Shown here piece by piece: positions 1 through 7,834 of a stretch of 14,926 bases of DNA. Positions within the stretch are counted from its first letter, which is position 1; each line of letters opens with the position of its first letter. The position numbers and the translations under genes were made by a program. This DNA comes from Firmicutes bacterium UBA5486. Lineage in GTDB: Bacteria; Bacillota; UBA4882; UBA10575. The notes below the pieces were generated by a model that saw only the letters and a list, made by a program, of their open reading frames with translations, had not been told where the DNA came from and did not search any database. Location: NCBI GenBank assembly GCA_002427045.1, contig DIPO01000039.1:27914-42839 (forward strand), read 5' to 3'.

Positions 1-29
1 TGCGGTAGCGTTTTCCTTGATATAGATGT

Positions 30-86
30 AAAGGCGAAATGTGAGACTGACGAGCGACGAGTATCGAGACGCATTTTCTAGGTAGA
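30..86 (+). repeat. Dispersed intergenic repeat, copy A
   Basis: This copy matches copy C (8467-8523) at about 50 of 57 positions by hand alignment, starting at AAAGGCGAAATGTGAGACTG and running through the AGCGACGAGTATCGAGA core to ATTTTCTA. Compared with copies B and C it lacks the first bases of the left end (AGCTTAC). It lies upstream of the tRNA-Leu promoter. Bases 1-29 and 87-156 hold nothing else that I recognise. Confidence 0.75.
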
Positions 87-156
87 GCAGAAGATTTTAA
101 ACCCTTATTTATCTGCAGTTCTTTGGCAATGCAATTAGCTTAAAAGCATTAAAGAC

Positions 157-186
157 TTGACAAATGCTCTAGATTGGTTGTATAAT
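157..186 (+). promoter_or_regulatory. Sigma-A-type promoter of tRNA-Leu
   Basis: A perfect -35 box TTGACA (157-162) is followed after 18 bases by a perfect -10 box TATAAT (181-186). Transcription should start near 193, about ten bases before the mature tRNA. Confidence 0.85.
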
Positions 187-202
187 AATTTATGCTGATT
201 TA

Positions 203-285
203 GCCCAGGTGGCGGAACTGGCAGACGCGTACGTTTGAGGGGCGTATGGGCAACCGTACCGGTTCGATTCCGGTCCTGGGCACCA
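203..285 (+). tRNA. tRNA-Leu (anticodon GAG), CCA encoded
   Basis: The acceptor stem GCCCAGG (203-209) pairs with CCTGGGC (275-281), followed by discriminator A and an encoded CCA (283-285). The anticodon loop is TTGAGGG on a 5-bp stem (last pair G-U), giving anticodon GAG, which reads CUC and CUU leucine codons. The T arm ACCGG/CCGGT carries the loop TTCGATT. A variable region longer than usual (about 11 nt) and the D-arm AACTGGCAGACGC are typical of leucine tRNAs. It stands alone between its own promoter and terminator. Confidence 0.96.
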
Positions 286-296
286 AAAAAAATATT

Positions 297-327
297 AACT
301 GCAGCTATTTATAGTTGCAGTTTTTTT
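297..327 (+). terminator. Intrinsic terminator of tRNA-Leu
   Basis: An 11-bp stem formed by AACTGCAGCTA and its complement (one G-U pair), with a tiny loop, ends at 322 and runs into seven T residues. The opposite strand has an A/T-rich tract ending in a T run just beyond the stem, so it may also stop transcription arriving from the histidine kinase gene on the minus strand. Confidence 0.9.
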
Positions 328-349
328 GTTGCCTTTTGTTGCTTACAAG

Positions 350-423
350 TTCGCACCTTACTTTTTGTTTCTTTCTAATCATTAAAAAAAAGATTTAGCT
401 TAACTTTTGTTAAAGGGTGCGAA
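350..423. repeat. Inverted repeat downstream of the kinase gene
   Basis: TTCGCACC (350-357) and GGTGCGAA (416-423) form an 8-bp inverted repeat with a 58-nt AT-rich interior. It lies in the 3' untranslated region of the kinase gene (minus strand). Its role is unknown. The long loop makes it a poor terminator. Confidence 0.4.
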
Positions 424-442
424 ATATGAGATTTTAGTTTAT

Positions 443-2230
443 TCATTCCAAAGTGGCTGTTTCAATGGGAATCTGGAGATAAATGGCTGTTCCCCAACCC
501 TTCTTACTTCTAATTTTTAGCCCATACTCTTCACCATAAGTAAGCTTAATTCGTTTATTGGTATTATATAAACCGAGATGTTCAGAAGAATAATTGTTAT
601 CCTGTATTAAGCAGTCACGTAGAATTTTGAGTTTATCCGGATCAATACCAGCTCCATTATCAATCACAGCTATTTTTAGTTTTTCATTTTGTTCAATAAT
701 TTTTACTTTAATATAGCATTTTCGTTCAAGTGGCCTGATTCCGTGCTGGATCGCATTTTCGATTAAGGGCTGAAGTATTAAACGGATGATCAGATATTCA
801 AGAGAAGCTTCATTGTATTCCCAATAGACATCAAACTTATCTTCGAATCTTACTTTTTGTATTTTTATATAACTACGGGTATTATACAATTCTTCCCATA
901 AGATAACTTTTTTCCCCGGTGATTCCAGTGAATATCTTAGTATATCAGAGAGATTTTCTACCATTTTACTTGCTTCATTAGGCTTATTAGTATACTGCAT
1001 AGTCTTCCATTTGATGGTTTCCAGAACATTAAATAAGAAATGCGGGTTGATCTGCGATTGTAAGGCAAGTAATTCCATGAAATTAAGTTTGTATTTCCTT
1101 TCAGAGAGTTGAACTTTTAGATAGTTTTGCTCAATAAAAGTAGTTAATATATTATATGCAATATAACCATATTCATCTTTAATTCGGTCAGGAGGTTGAG
1201 GAAGCTCTTGGCCACTTTCTGCGGACTTAATAATGGAAACAATACTTTCTAACTGTCGATGATTTTTCTTAGATAACCAGTAGGTTAATAGTAACCCTAA
1301 CAAAAATGAGAAAACAGAAAAGAGAATGGTAAGATTCTGTAGTTTAAAAATTACTTGATAAAAAGTCGAATAAGGAACGATTGATAAATATTTCCAACCA
1401 TATTTTTCTGAAAATAACTGAGATACAATAAAATTATTTTCTTGAGAGCGGAAATTAAATACAGGATCAGGAATATTTAAGAGTTTAGAAAGTTCTTGTG
1501 AAGTAAAGTCTATGGGCTTATTCTCAAAAATAAAGTGATTTTCCTTATTTGTAATTATGATTCTTTGCTCCGGATGGGTTACTAGATTATTAAGATGTTC
1601 CTGTAAGTAATCAGCATATACGTTTAACACAATTACCCCGATTTTCTCTTTATATCCCGGAAGATGTAAACTCCGGTAAACAGTTAATATTTCGGTATTG
1701 GCCTTTTCAAAATCATAATTTTTGATATTCCGTTTCTCTGTCCAAAAAAACTCCTTTTGATTACTTGTTAAATAATTATCATACCATGATGTATCGTAAA
1801 AGTTGTTTAAGTTAACTAAACCATTGGTACTAGTAAGAAACTTCTTAAGATCATTATCCATATAAACATAAATCGAATGGATATAAGGCCTGGCATTAGC
1901 CGGAGCAGTAATAAAGTTAGAAATTGTAGTTAATACTTTATATTCTTCGTAATTAAGAGTCGAACTGGTTTTATTAAGTATATTTTTCAATTTGACTGTA
2001 ATCTCAAAGTTAGTACTAAAAGTTAAATTAAGCGAATCTAACTCATTAAAGATTAGTTCCAAATTTTCTCTTGTTTGTTTCAATAAATTAGCATTATTTA
2101 TTTTTAGTTCTTCTTCAAAATACTGCTTAGTGATGAATTGGGAAAAAAACCCAAAAGATACTAAGGGAATTAGTAAAGGAAGCAGGAACAAAAAAAGATT
2201 TTTTCGGAATGAATTATAATTATTTTTCAT
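443..2230 (-). CDS. YesM-like sensor histidine kinase
   Basis: This is a membrane sensor kinase of the LytS/YesM group (595 aa). One membrane helix lies near the N-terminus (about residues 11-30), followed by a large external sensor region (about 35-292), a second helix (about 296-319) and a HAMP-like linker. The kinase block has the His_kinase motif SQINPHFLFN, with His397 as the likely phosphate acceptor. The ATP-binding domain has the N box ENAIQHG (491-497), the G1 box DNGAGI (524-529) and the G2 box GLYN (553-556). It is the second gene of an operon after the response regulator, 71 bases downstream, with a dispersed repeat in the gap. In this family the partner regulator usually controls a neighbouring CUT1 sugar transporter, and one is divergently encoded here. 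The ribosome site (AAAGGAT) is weak and somewhat distant. The ligand cannot be read from sequence. Confidence 0.93.
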   Translation of the reverse strand: MKNNYNSFRKNLFLFLLPLLIPLVSFGFFSQFITKQYFEEELKINNANLLKQTRENLELIFNELDSLNLTFSTNFEITVKLKNILNKTSSTLNYEEYKVLTTISNFITAPANARPYIHSIYVYMDNDLKKFLTSTNGLVNLNNFYDTSWYDNYLTSNQKEFFWTEKRNIKNYDFEKANTEILTVYRSLHLPGYKEKIGVIVLNVYADYLQEHLNNLVTHPEQRIIITNKENHFIFENKPIDFTSQELSKLLNIPDPVFNFRSQENNFIVSQLFSEKYGWKYLSIVPYSTFYQVIFKLQNLTILFSVFSFLLGLLLTYWLSKKNHRQLESIVSIIKSAESGQELPQPPDRIKDEYGYIAYNILTTFIEQNYLKVQLSERKYKLNFMELLALQSQINPHFLFNVLETIKWKTMQYTNKPNEASKMVENLSDILRYSLESPGKKVILWEELYNTRSYIKIQKVRFEDKFDVYWEYNEASLEYLIIRLILQPLIENAIQHGIRPLERKCYIKVKIIEQNEKLKIAVIDNGAGIDPDKLKILRDCLIQDNNYSSEHLGLYNTNKRIKLTYGEEYGLKIRSKKGWGTAIYLQIPIETATLE

Positions 2231-2250
2231 TATTAGTCTTCATCCTTTAA

Positions 2251-2304
2251 AGCTTACAAAGGCCGTCATTCATACGAGCGTAGAGCTACGAAATGTATTT
2301 TTTA
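2251..2304 (+). repeat. Dispersed intergenic repeat, copy B (inside the regulator-kinase operon)
   Basis: It begins AGCTTACAAAGGC, like copy C, and ends GTATTTTTTA. Its core AGCGTAGAGCTACGA can fold as CGTA-GAGC-TACG inside an outer ATAC/GTAT pair. It fills most of the gap between the response regulator and the kinase. The last three bases (2302-2304), read on the minus strand, are the TAA stop codon of the regulator. Confidence 0.75.
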
Positions 2305-3051
2305 CGTAGGAGGATTCCGGAATTCCGTAGGTGTGAGTCCATAATATTTTTTAAAAGCTCTAGTAAAATTCTTAGGATTACTATATCCTACCAGATCGCT
2401 AATTTGATAGGTTTTATATCTGATGTCATTTAATAGTTTTGCAGCTTCTTCCATTCTAATCCTAAGTAGAAAGTCGGAAAAATATTCTCCAGTAATATCT
2501 TTAAACAATGTACTTAGGTAATTAGGGCTTAAATGTACTAATTCACTGGCACTGTTTAAAGTAGCAATTCGGTAATTTTGATAAAGATAGGATTTTACAG
2601 TGTCAATAATTTTATCATAATAACTGCGATCAGTATTATCTTCTTGAAGATCAGATTCTACATTAAGGATTTGTTCCTGATCCAATTCTTCCTTGATTTC
2701 TGAAAAAACTTCATATAATTCCTCATATTTTGTGGGTTTCAAAATGTAGTTTTTCACTTCATACTTCAGTGCTTCCCTGGCATATTCAAACTCACGGTAT
2801 CCGCTTAGTAGGATAATTTTTATCTCAGAATTAAGCTGGTAAAGCTCTTTGGCAAGCTCCAGCCCATCCATGATCGGCATTTTTATATCGGATAAGACAA
2901 CATCAACGGGTAGTTTTTGGCAATATTCTAGAGCTTGACGGCCATTTTCAAATAATCCCGCCACTTCAAAACCCAATTGAGTCCAAGGAAAATAATTTTT
3001 AATGCCATGACGGATGGCAGATTCATCATCGACAATTATTAATTTGTACAT
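2302..3051 (-). CDS. YesN-like response regulator (receiver + AraC-type HTH)
   Basis: This is the DNA-binding partner of the downstream kinase. The receiver domain (about residues 1-122) has the acidic pair Asp8-Asp9 in VDDE, phosphate acceptor Asp55 in LSDIKMP, Ser83 and Lys105 in ILKPT. After a short linker comes an AraC-type double helix-turn-helix (about 147-247) ending in the family signature of VGYSNPKNFTRAFKKYYGLTP. At 249 aa it is a compact form, since many YesN proteins are much longer through a middle region. The start codon is preceded by AAGGGAG at six bases. The gene is first in the operon and divergent from the sugar transporter across a 643-base control region, so that transporter is its most likely target. 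Confidence 0.94.
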   Translation of the reverse strand: MYKLIIVDDESAIRHGIKNYFPWTQLGFEVAGLFENGRQALEYCQKLPVDVVLSDIKMPIMDGLELAKELYQLNSEIKIILLSGYREFEYAREALKYEVKNYILKPTKYEELYEVFSEIKEELDQEQILNVESDLQEDNTDRSYYDKIIDTVKSYLYQNYRIATLNSASELVHLSPNYLSTLFKDITGEYFSDFLLRIRMEEAAKLLNDIRYKTYQISDLVGYSNPKNFTRAFKKYYGLTPTEFRNPPT

Positions 3052-3694
3052 AGTAACTCCCTTGCTTTTAGGGCTTTTTCTTGCAACAGCGTTTCCCTTG
3101 TTATTCCTTAATACTTAATAAGTTAAATATTAATATTACTTTTCCTTCTTTCCTAGGCTTGTTAAGTTTTTGCATCTGAGGGAATTCCATAATGTATCCC
3201 GTTGTTTGAGGGAGCTATACAGGGTATATTTAACCAACTATGCAGTCATTAACAACAATGCAATTTCTCAACCTAAAAAAAGAGTCCATTTCTGAAGAAA
3301 AGATACTTTTTTATAAAAGTACTAGTTTATTGATACCATAAGTTAAATTTTACTTCTTTATTACAATCTCTAAATAATATTACAATGTAATTGAAGGAAT
3401 TGCGTAATTACCTATTTTACATTTAGCACTATTACAAAGTTTAAGCTAATAATTAATATTGAACAACGCAATTAGTCAAACAATAGATTATTCTGATTCC
3501 GTGACATTTGTAAATACTAAGGGAAATTATAAAAGTTTGTATAGCATTTACCCTAGTATGAATCAAGTCAGATATGTAGTTAAATTTTGATTATGCAATT
3601 CCTCTAAGTTACTTAACTAAGAGTAAAGGAGGCAGAAAAGAATCTTCTTGTTGCAACCTGTAACTATTAAAGTCTAATTAAAGGAGGATCTAAA
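3052..3694. promoter_or_regulatory. Divergent control region with four GCAATT-centred motifs
   Basis: No protein gene is visible in these 643 AT-rich bases between the regulator operon and the transporter. A related motif occurs four times: ATGCAATTTCTCA (3258-3270), the inverted AGGAATTGCGTAA (3395-3407), ACGCAATT (3466-3473) and TTATGCAATTCCT (3591-3603). Two copies share TTAYGCAATTCCT in opposite orientation. A perfect hairpin, TACTTTT-TTAT-AAAAGTA, lies at 3304-3321. These are candidate sites for the AraC-type regulator. I could not place a convincing -35/-10 pair for either direction. An unused AAAGGAGG occurs at 3625-3632. Confidence 0.4.
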
Positions 3695-5002
3695 GTGAAA
3701 AAATCAGTCAAAAGGATAATGGTTGTTTGTATTTTAGCTATTCTAACTTTAAGTATTGTTGGTGGTTTAAGTATTCAGGCCGCAAAACCAAAGAAAGTGC
3801 AACTTAGATTTTCGTGGTGGGGAAATGATGCCCGACATAAAGCTACTTTAAAAGCTATTGAATTATATACTAAGAAAAACCCTCATGTGGAAATTATGGC
3901 CGAATACGGCGGATTTGGGACATATTATCAGAAACTTTTAACTCAATTAGCAGGAAGAACGGCAGCTGATATTATCCAAATCGACTATAAATGGGTGAAT
4001 GATCTTGCTTCTCAAGGTAAATTATTTGTAGACATGAGCAAAATGTCGAATAAAATTGACATGAGTGGTTTTGATAAGAAATTTGTCAAAGATCAATGTG
4101 CAGTTGGTGACTATATTCTTGGTCTGCCTACTGGAATAAGCGTTCTTGGTTTGATTGGTAATGACAGCCTATTGAAAGAAGCAGGGATTAATATTGATCA
4201 GGATTGGGATTGGGATAAAATTATTGAGGAAGGCGTAAAATTACAGAAGTTTGATAAAAACAAACATTTGCTGTATATGAAGACTATTCATTACTATTAT
4301 CTAACTAAAGTAATGCTTAAACAAAAAACCGGTACAGATTTTATTAATGATGATTATACCTTGGCTTTTACTAAGAAAGACTTGGTTGATGTCTTTAGTT
4401 ACATTCGAAAAATGATTGATTTAGGGGTAGTACCACCGCTAGAAGAAACAGTACTTTTTGATGGTGGAGACCCTGATCAGAATCCAAACTGGTTACAAGG
4501 CCAGTATGCTTTTAATAGTAACCAAGCTTCGAAACTTGCCGCTATTATTGGTGCTAGTAAATTTGATATTGATGTAGCTAGATACCCTGTACCTAAAAAT
4601 GCTAAAAATCCGGGACTTATTACTTCACCAGCCCAGATCCTGACGATCAATAAAAATTCTGATCATATTGATGAAGCAGCTAAATTTGTTAACTGGTTCT
4701 TTAATGATCCAGAAGCGATATTAACCCTTAGGGATACTAGAGGCTTGCCTGCAGTAAAGAAAGCTCGCGAAATTCTGATGAAAGAAAACTTACTTGACGA
4801 GCGGGTAGTAAGAATGGTAGATGTAACCTTACCCTTTAGTGGCGGTGCTGAAAATGCTTTAAGTCTTAACCAGGAAATTGAGACGATTGTGGAAGACTAT
4901 ATTCATCAGGTTGGATTTAAAAAACTTACTCCAGAAAAAGCGGCAGATAATATGATGAAAGATCTTAACTATAAATTACAAGAATTAAAAAGCGCTAAAT
5001 AA
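3695..5002 (+). CDS. Extracellular sugar-binding protein of a CUT1 ABC transporter
   Basis: This 435-aa protein should capture a sugar or oligosaccharide outside the membrane and deliver it to the two permeases encoded next. The N-terminus (MKKSVKRIM, then a hydrophobic run) is a signal peptide, probably cut after SIQA near residue 29. The mature start resembles family 1 solute-binding proteins, with KVQLRFSWWG followed by a long helix and NPHVEI. No lipobox cysteine lies at the cleavage site. The only early cysteine (Cys12) is inside the hydrophobic core. The start is GTG, with AAAGGAGG seven bases before it. The gene is divergent from the YesN/YesM operon, and a strong hairpin separates it from the permeases. 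The substrate cannot be told from sequence, because no glycosidase is nearby. Confidence 0.92.
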   Translation: MKKSVKRIMVVCILAILTLSIVGGLSIQAAKPKKVQLRFSWWGNDARHKATLKAIELYTKKNPHVEIMAEYGGFGTYYQKLLTQLAGRTAADIIQIDYKWVNDLASQGKLFVDMSKMSNKIDMSGFDKKFVKDQCAVGDYILGLPTGISVLGLIGNDSLLKEAGINIDQDWDWDKIIEEGVKLQKFDKNKHLLYMKTIHYYYLTKVMLKQKTGTDFINDDYTLAFTKKDLVDVFSYIRKMIDLGVVPPLEETVLFDGGDPDQNPNWLQGQYAFNSNQASKLAAIIGASKFDIDVARYPVPKNAKNPGLITSPAQILTINKNSDHIDEAAKFVNWFFNDPEAILTLRDTRGLPAVKKAREILMKENLLDERVVRMVDVTLPFSGGAENALSLNQEIETIVEDYIHQVGFKKLTPEKAADNMMKDLNYKLQELKSAK

Positions 5003-5038
5003 AATAATTAACTAATTTAATCTGGAGTTAATTGGGAG

Positions 5039-5089
5039 AAACAGCGGGTGCAAGCCCTTAATAGATGTAGTTTTTGCACCCGCTGTTTT
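5039..5089 (+). terminator. Strong hairpin between binding-protein gene and permeases
   Basis: A perfect 15-bp stem (AAACAGCGGGTGCAA, 5039-5053, with its complement at 5074-5088) encloses a 20-nt loop and is followed by only a short T tract. It could be a partial terminator, or a 3' hairpin that protects the binding-protein message. Either would give more binding protein than permease, as is common in such operons. Confidence 0.8.
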
Positions 5090-5159
5090 ATTAAGATAAA
5101 GAGTTATCGTTTTTAGGTTCGAAGATGAAGAAAAATGGAATAAGTGAGGATGACCTTCA

Positions 5160-6077
5160 ATGAAGTCTTTAACTCTAAGAAACAAAAAAACATCTTGGAA
5201 ACGGTCGCAAAATATTGGGCTTTTATATATTGCCCCATGGATAATTGGTTTTCTGGTTTTCCAGCTATACCCGTTTATTGTTTCATTGATTTATTCATTT
5301 GCGGATTTTTCAATAATTAAAACCCCGGAATTTGTTGGTTTAAAAAACTATATTAATCTTTTTACTAAAGACCGATTATTTTATCATTCATTAAAAACTA
5401 CATTTATCTATGTTTTAATAGCGGTACCGGGAAAACTTATTTTTGCTTTAATTATTGCGTTGATTCTGAATATGAAATTAAAATATATTAACTTTTACAG
5501 AACGATTTATTACATGCCTTCCATTCTAGGAGGAAGTGTTGCGGTTTCAATTCTATGGAGGTTTTTATTCGCTCGTAATGGTTTAGTCAATATATTGTTG
5601 AGCAAATTTTCGATTGCACCAATTGACTGGCTGGGAAGCCCAGATGTAGCTTTGTATACAATTAGCCTTTTAAAGGTTTGGCAGTTTGGTTCTTCAATGG
5701 TTCTCTTTTTGGCGGGTTTAAAACAAATCCCAGGTGAGCTTTATGAGGCCGCTAAAGTTGATGGGGCTGGCAAAATTAGAACGTTTTTCAGTGTTACTTT
5801 GCCGCTTCTCACTCCGATTATTTTCTTTAACCTTATTATGCAAATGGTTAATGCTTTTCAAGAATTTACTTCCGCATTTGTGGTTACCCAGGGAGGCCCA
5901 TTACGCTCAACTTATCTATATGGATTAATGCTTTATGAACAAGGATTTCGTTTTCTTAAGATGGGTTATGCTTCAGCTCAATCATGGATTCTGTTTATCA
6001 TTATTATGGCAATGACTGCTTTAGTATTTAAATCCTCCCCTTATTGGACGTATTATGATGATGAGGGTGATTTTTAA
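5160..6077 (+). CDS. CUT1 ABC transporter permease, MalF/UgpA type
   Basis: This is a membrane-spanning subunit of the sugar importer (305 aa). The first helix follows a short basic N-terminus, with the early signature IAPWIIGFLVFQLYPF at about residues 24-39. Several further hydrophobic segments follow. The cytoplasmic EAA loop begins at residues 196-198 and reads EAAKVDGAGKIRTFFSVTLP, the contact site for the ATPase subunit. The ribosome site GAGGA lies nine bases before ATG. It is the first of two permeases, and the next gene starts two bases after its stop codon, so the two are translationally coupled. No ATP-binding subunit is in this operon, so a shared MsmK/MalK-like ATPase elsewhere is likely. 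Confidence 0.93.
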   Translation: MKSLTLRNKKTSWKRSQNIGLLYIAPWIIGFLVFQLYPFIVSLIYSFADFSIIKTPEFVGLKNYINLFTKDRLFYHSLKTTFIYVLIAVPGKLIFALIIALILNMKLKYINFYRTIYYMPSILGGSVAVSILWRFLFARNGLVNILLSKFSIAPIDWLGSPDVALYTISLLKVWQFGSSMVLFLAGLKQIPGELYEAAKVDGAGKIRTFFSVTLPLLTPIIFFNLIMQMVNAFQEFTSAFVVTQGGPLRSTYLYGLMLYEQGFRFLKMGYASAQSWILFIIIMAMTALVFKSSPYWTYYDDEGDF

Positions 6078-6078
6078 A

Positions 6079-6924
6079 ATGAAAGTTGCAAAAATAAATC
6101 TACACAAAGTATGGGTTTATCTGTTTTTGACATTATTAGGGGTAGTAATGGTTTATCCTCTACTCTGGCTGTTTGCTTCCTCTATAAAACCGAATCAGGA
6201 TATATTTCTTTCCATGGGATTAATACCATCTAAAGTTGTGTTAGATTCATATATTAAGGGCTGGCAGGGAACAGGCCAGTACACTTATGGCGTATTTTTT
6301 TGGAACACTTTTAAGATGGTAGTACCTACAGTTGCATTTACCTTAATCTCCAGCGTTTTAGTTGCTTATGGTTTTGCTAGATTTGATTTTCCCTTAAAAA
6401 AGATTCTCTTTACTTTAATGTTATCAACTTTAATGCTACCGGAATCTGTCATTATTATACCTAGATATATGCTTTTTAGAGATTTAAATTGGTTAGATAG
6501 TTATTTACCTTTTACCATTCCGGCCCTTTTTGGAACATTTTCATTTTTTATCTTTATGTTAGTGCAGTTTATAAGGGGAATACCTAGGGAATTGGATGAA
6601 TCTGCTTTTATTGATGGTTGTAATTCCTTTGATATTCTTGTAAAAATTATTCTTCCTTTATCAAAACCCGCACTATTTTCCGCAGGTATCTTCCAGTTTA
6701 TCTGGCGCTGGAATGATTTCTTTAATGTTTTAGTCTATATTAATAGTGTAAGCAAATATACATTATCATTAGCACTTAGGATGTCCATTGATATTACACA
6801 GTCGGTAGAGTGGAACCAGATAATGGCAATGTCTGTTGTAACAATGATTCCACCGATTTTAGTCTTCTTTTTTGCCCAAAAATATTTTGTAGAAGGTATA
6901 GCAACTACCGGGTTGAAAGGATAA
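6079..6924 (+). CDS. CUT1 ABC transporter permease, MalG/UgpE type
   Basis: This is the second membrane subunit of the importer (281 aa). The first helix is at about residues 12-34, and SSIKPNQDIF after it is the usual MalG-type motif. The ATPase-contact loop is a variant EAA motif, ESAFIDGCNSFDILVKIILP (174-193), with Ser replacing the first Ala. The protein ends with FVEGIATTGLKG, typical of the family. An in-frame ATG at 6055 lies inside the upstream gene, but GAGGGTGA at 6063-6070 sits eight bases before the ATG at 6079, which I take as the start. No terminator is visible in the 59 bases between it and the fumarase genes. Confidence 0.92.
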   Translation: MKVAKINLHKVWVYLFLTLLGVVMVYPLLWLFASSIKPNQDIFLSMGLIPSKVVLDSYIKGWQGTGQYTYGVFFWNTFKMVVPTVAFTLISSVLVAYGFARFDFPLKKILFTLMLSTLMLPESVIIIPRYMLFRDLNWLDSYLPFTIPALFGTFSFFIFMLVQFIRGIPRELDESAFIDGCNSFDILVKIILPLSKPALFSAGIFQFIWRWNDFFNVLVYINSVSKYTLSLALRMSIDITQSVEWNQIMAMSVVTMIPPILVFFFAQKYFVEGIATTGLKG

Positions 6925-6983
6925 ACTGTAAAACAAGTTGAAGGGTAATATGTTAAGAAAATATTGTTGAGGGAGGAATGCAA

Positions 6984-7823
6984 GTGAAAGAGATTAATGT
7001 TGCGCAGATTACAGAGACCGTGGCTAAATTATGTATTGATGCTTGTCTGTATCTAGGAGATGATGTTGTAGAATTACTACATCAAGCTAGAGAAAAGGAA
7101 GTTTCAGATTTTGGCTGTTATATTCTGGACCGGATGCTTGAAAACCTAGAAATAGCTTCAGAACAACAGATTCCGATGTGTCAAGATACAGGGATGACAG
7201 TTGTATTTCTGGAGATCGGCCAGGATCTTCATATAACCGGCGGAAATTTAGAGGATGCGATTAATGAAGGGGTACGCCGGGGCTATCAGGAAGGGTATCT
7301 TAGAAAATCGGTATTATCCCCGCTGGAAAGAGTAAATACCAAAGATAATACTCCGGCAGTTATTCATACTAAGATTGTTCCTGGAGATAACCTTAAGATT
7401 AGGGTGGCTCCTAAAGGAGCTGGGAGCGAGAATATGAGCCGGCTTAAAATGTTGAAACCTGCCGATGGCTTGGAAGGAATAAAGGAGTTTGTTCTGGAAA
7501 CAGTGACTTTAGCAGGGGGCTGCCCCTGTCCGCCGCTTATTCTTGGTATAGGGATTGGTGGTACAATGGAAAAGGCGGCACTTTTGGCGAAAGAAGCATT
7601 ATTACGTAAAGCAGGTACTCCAAGCTCCGACTCGTTAGCAGCTGAGCTGGAAGCAGAAATTCTGGAATTAGTTAATAAAACAGGGATTGGGCCCCAAGGC
7701 CTCGGAGGTAAAGTTACCGCTCTAGCTGTTCATATAGAAACCTACCCTACTCATATTGCTGAACTGCCAGTGGCGGTCAATATTCAGTGTCATGCGGCCC
7801 GCCATAAGGAAGCAATTTTGTGA
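6984..7823 (+). CDS. Fumarate hydratase class I, alpha subunit (fumarate/tartrate dehydratase family)
   Basis: This is the N-terminal half of a two-subunit, oxygen-sensitive [4Fe-4S] hydro-lyase that interconverts fumarate and (S)-malate, or a close relative acting on tartrate. Family motifs are MCQDTGMTVVF (Cys66), KGAGSENMSRLKML, CPCPPLILGIGIGGT (Cys180, Cys182) and QCHAARH (Cys269). Cys66, Cys182 and Cys269 are the likely cluster ligands. Cys180 replaces the Asn I expect before PCPP and is extra. The length (279 aa) is normal for the separate alpha subunit. An ATG at 6978 is only one base from GGAGG, whereas GTG at 6984 has a seven-base spacing and gives an N-terminus like that of the beta subunit, so I chose GTG. 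Fumarase or tartrate dehydratase cannot be separated with certainty here. Confidence 0.92.
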   Translation: MKEINVAQITETVAKLCIDACLYLGDDVVELLHQAREKEVSDFGCYILDRMLENLEIASEQQIPMCQDTGMTVVFLEIGQDLHITGGNLEDAINEGVRRGYQEGYLRKSVLSPLERVNTKDNTPAVIHTKIVPGDNLKIRVAPKGAGSENMSRLKMLKPADGLEGIKEFVLETVTLAGGCPCPPLILGIGIGGTMEKAALLAKEALLRKAGTPSSDSLAAELEAEILELVNKTGIGPQGLGGKVTALAVHIETYPTHIAELPVAVNIQCHAARHKEAIL

Positions 7824-7834
7824 GGTGATAATAG

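Noticed and set aside
41..75. Hammerhead-like core CTGANGA in repeat copies A and C (CTGACGAG, CTGATGAG)
   Set aside because: The required GAAA and a closing G-C pair of stem II are missing, and copies B, D and E do not keep the CTGANGA bases.
3625..3679. AAAGGAGG followed by TTG and a 9-codon reading frame before the sugar-binding protein gene
   Set aside because: The spacing to TTG is about 15 bases, the frame is tiny and no ATG/GTG start is available. It could be an unused ribosome site only.
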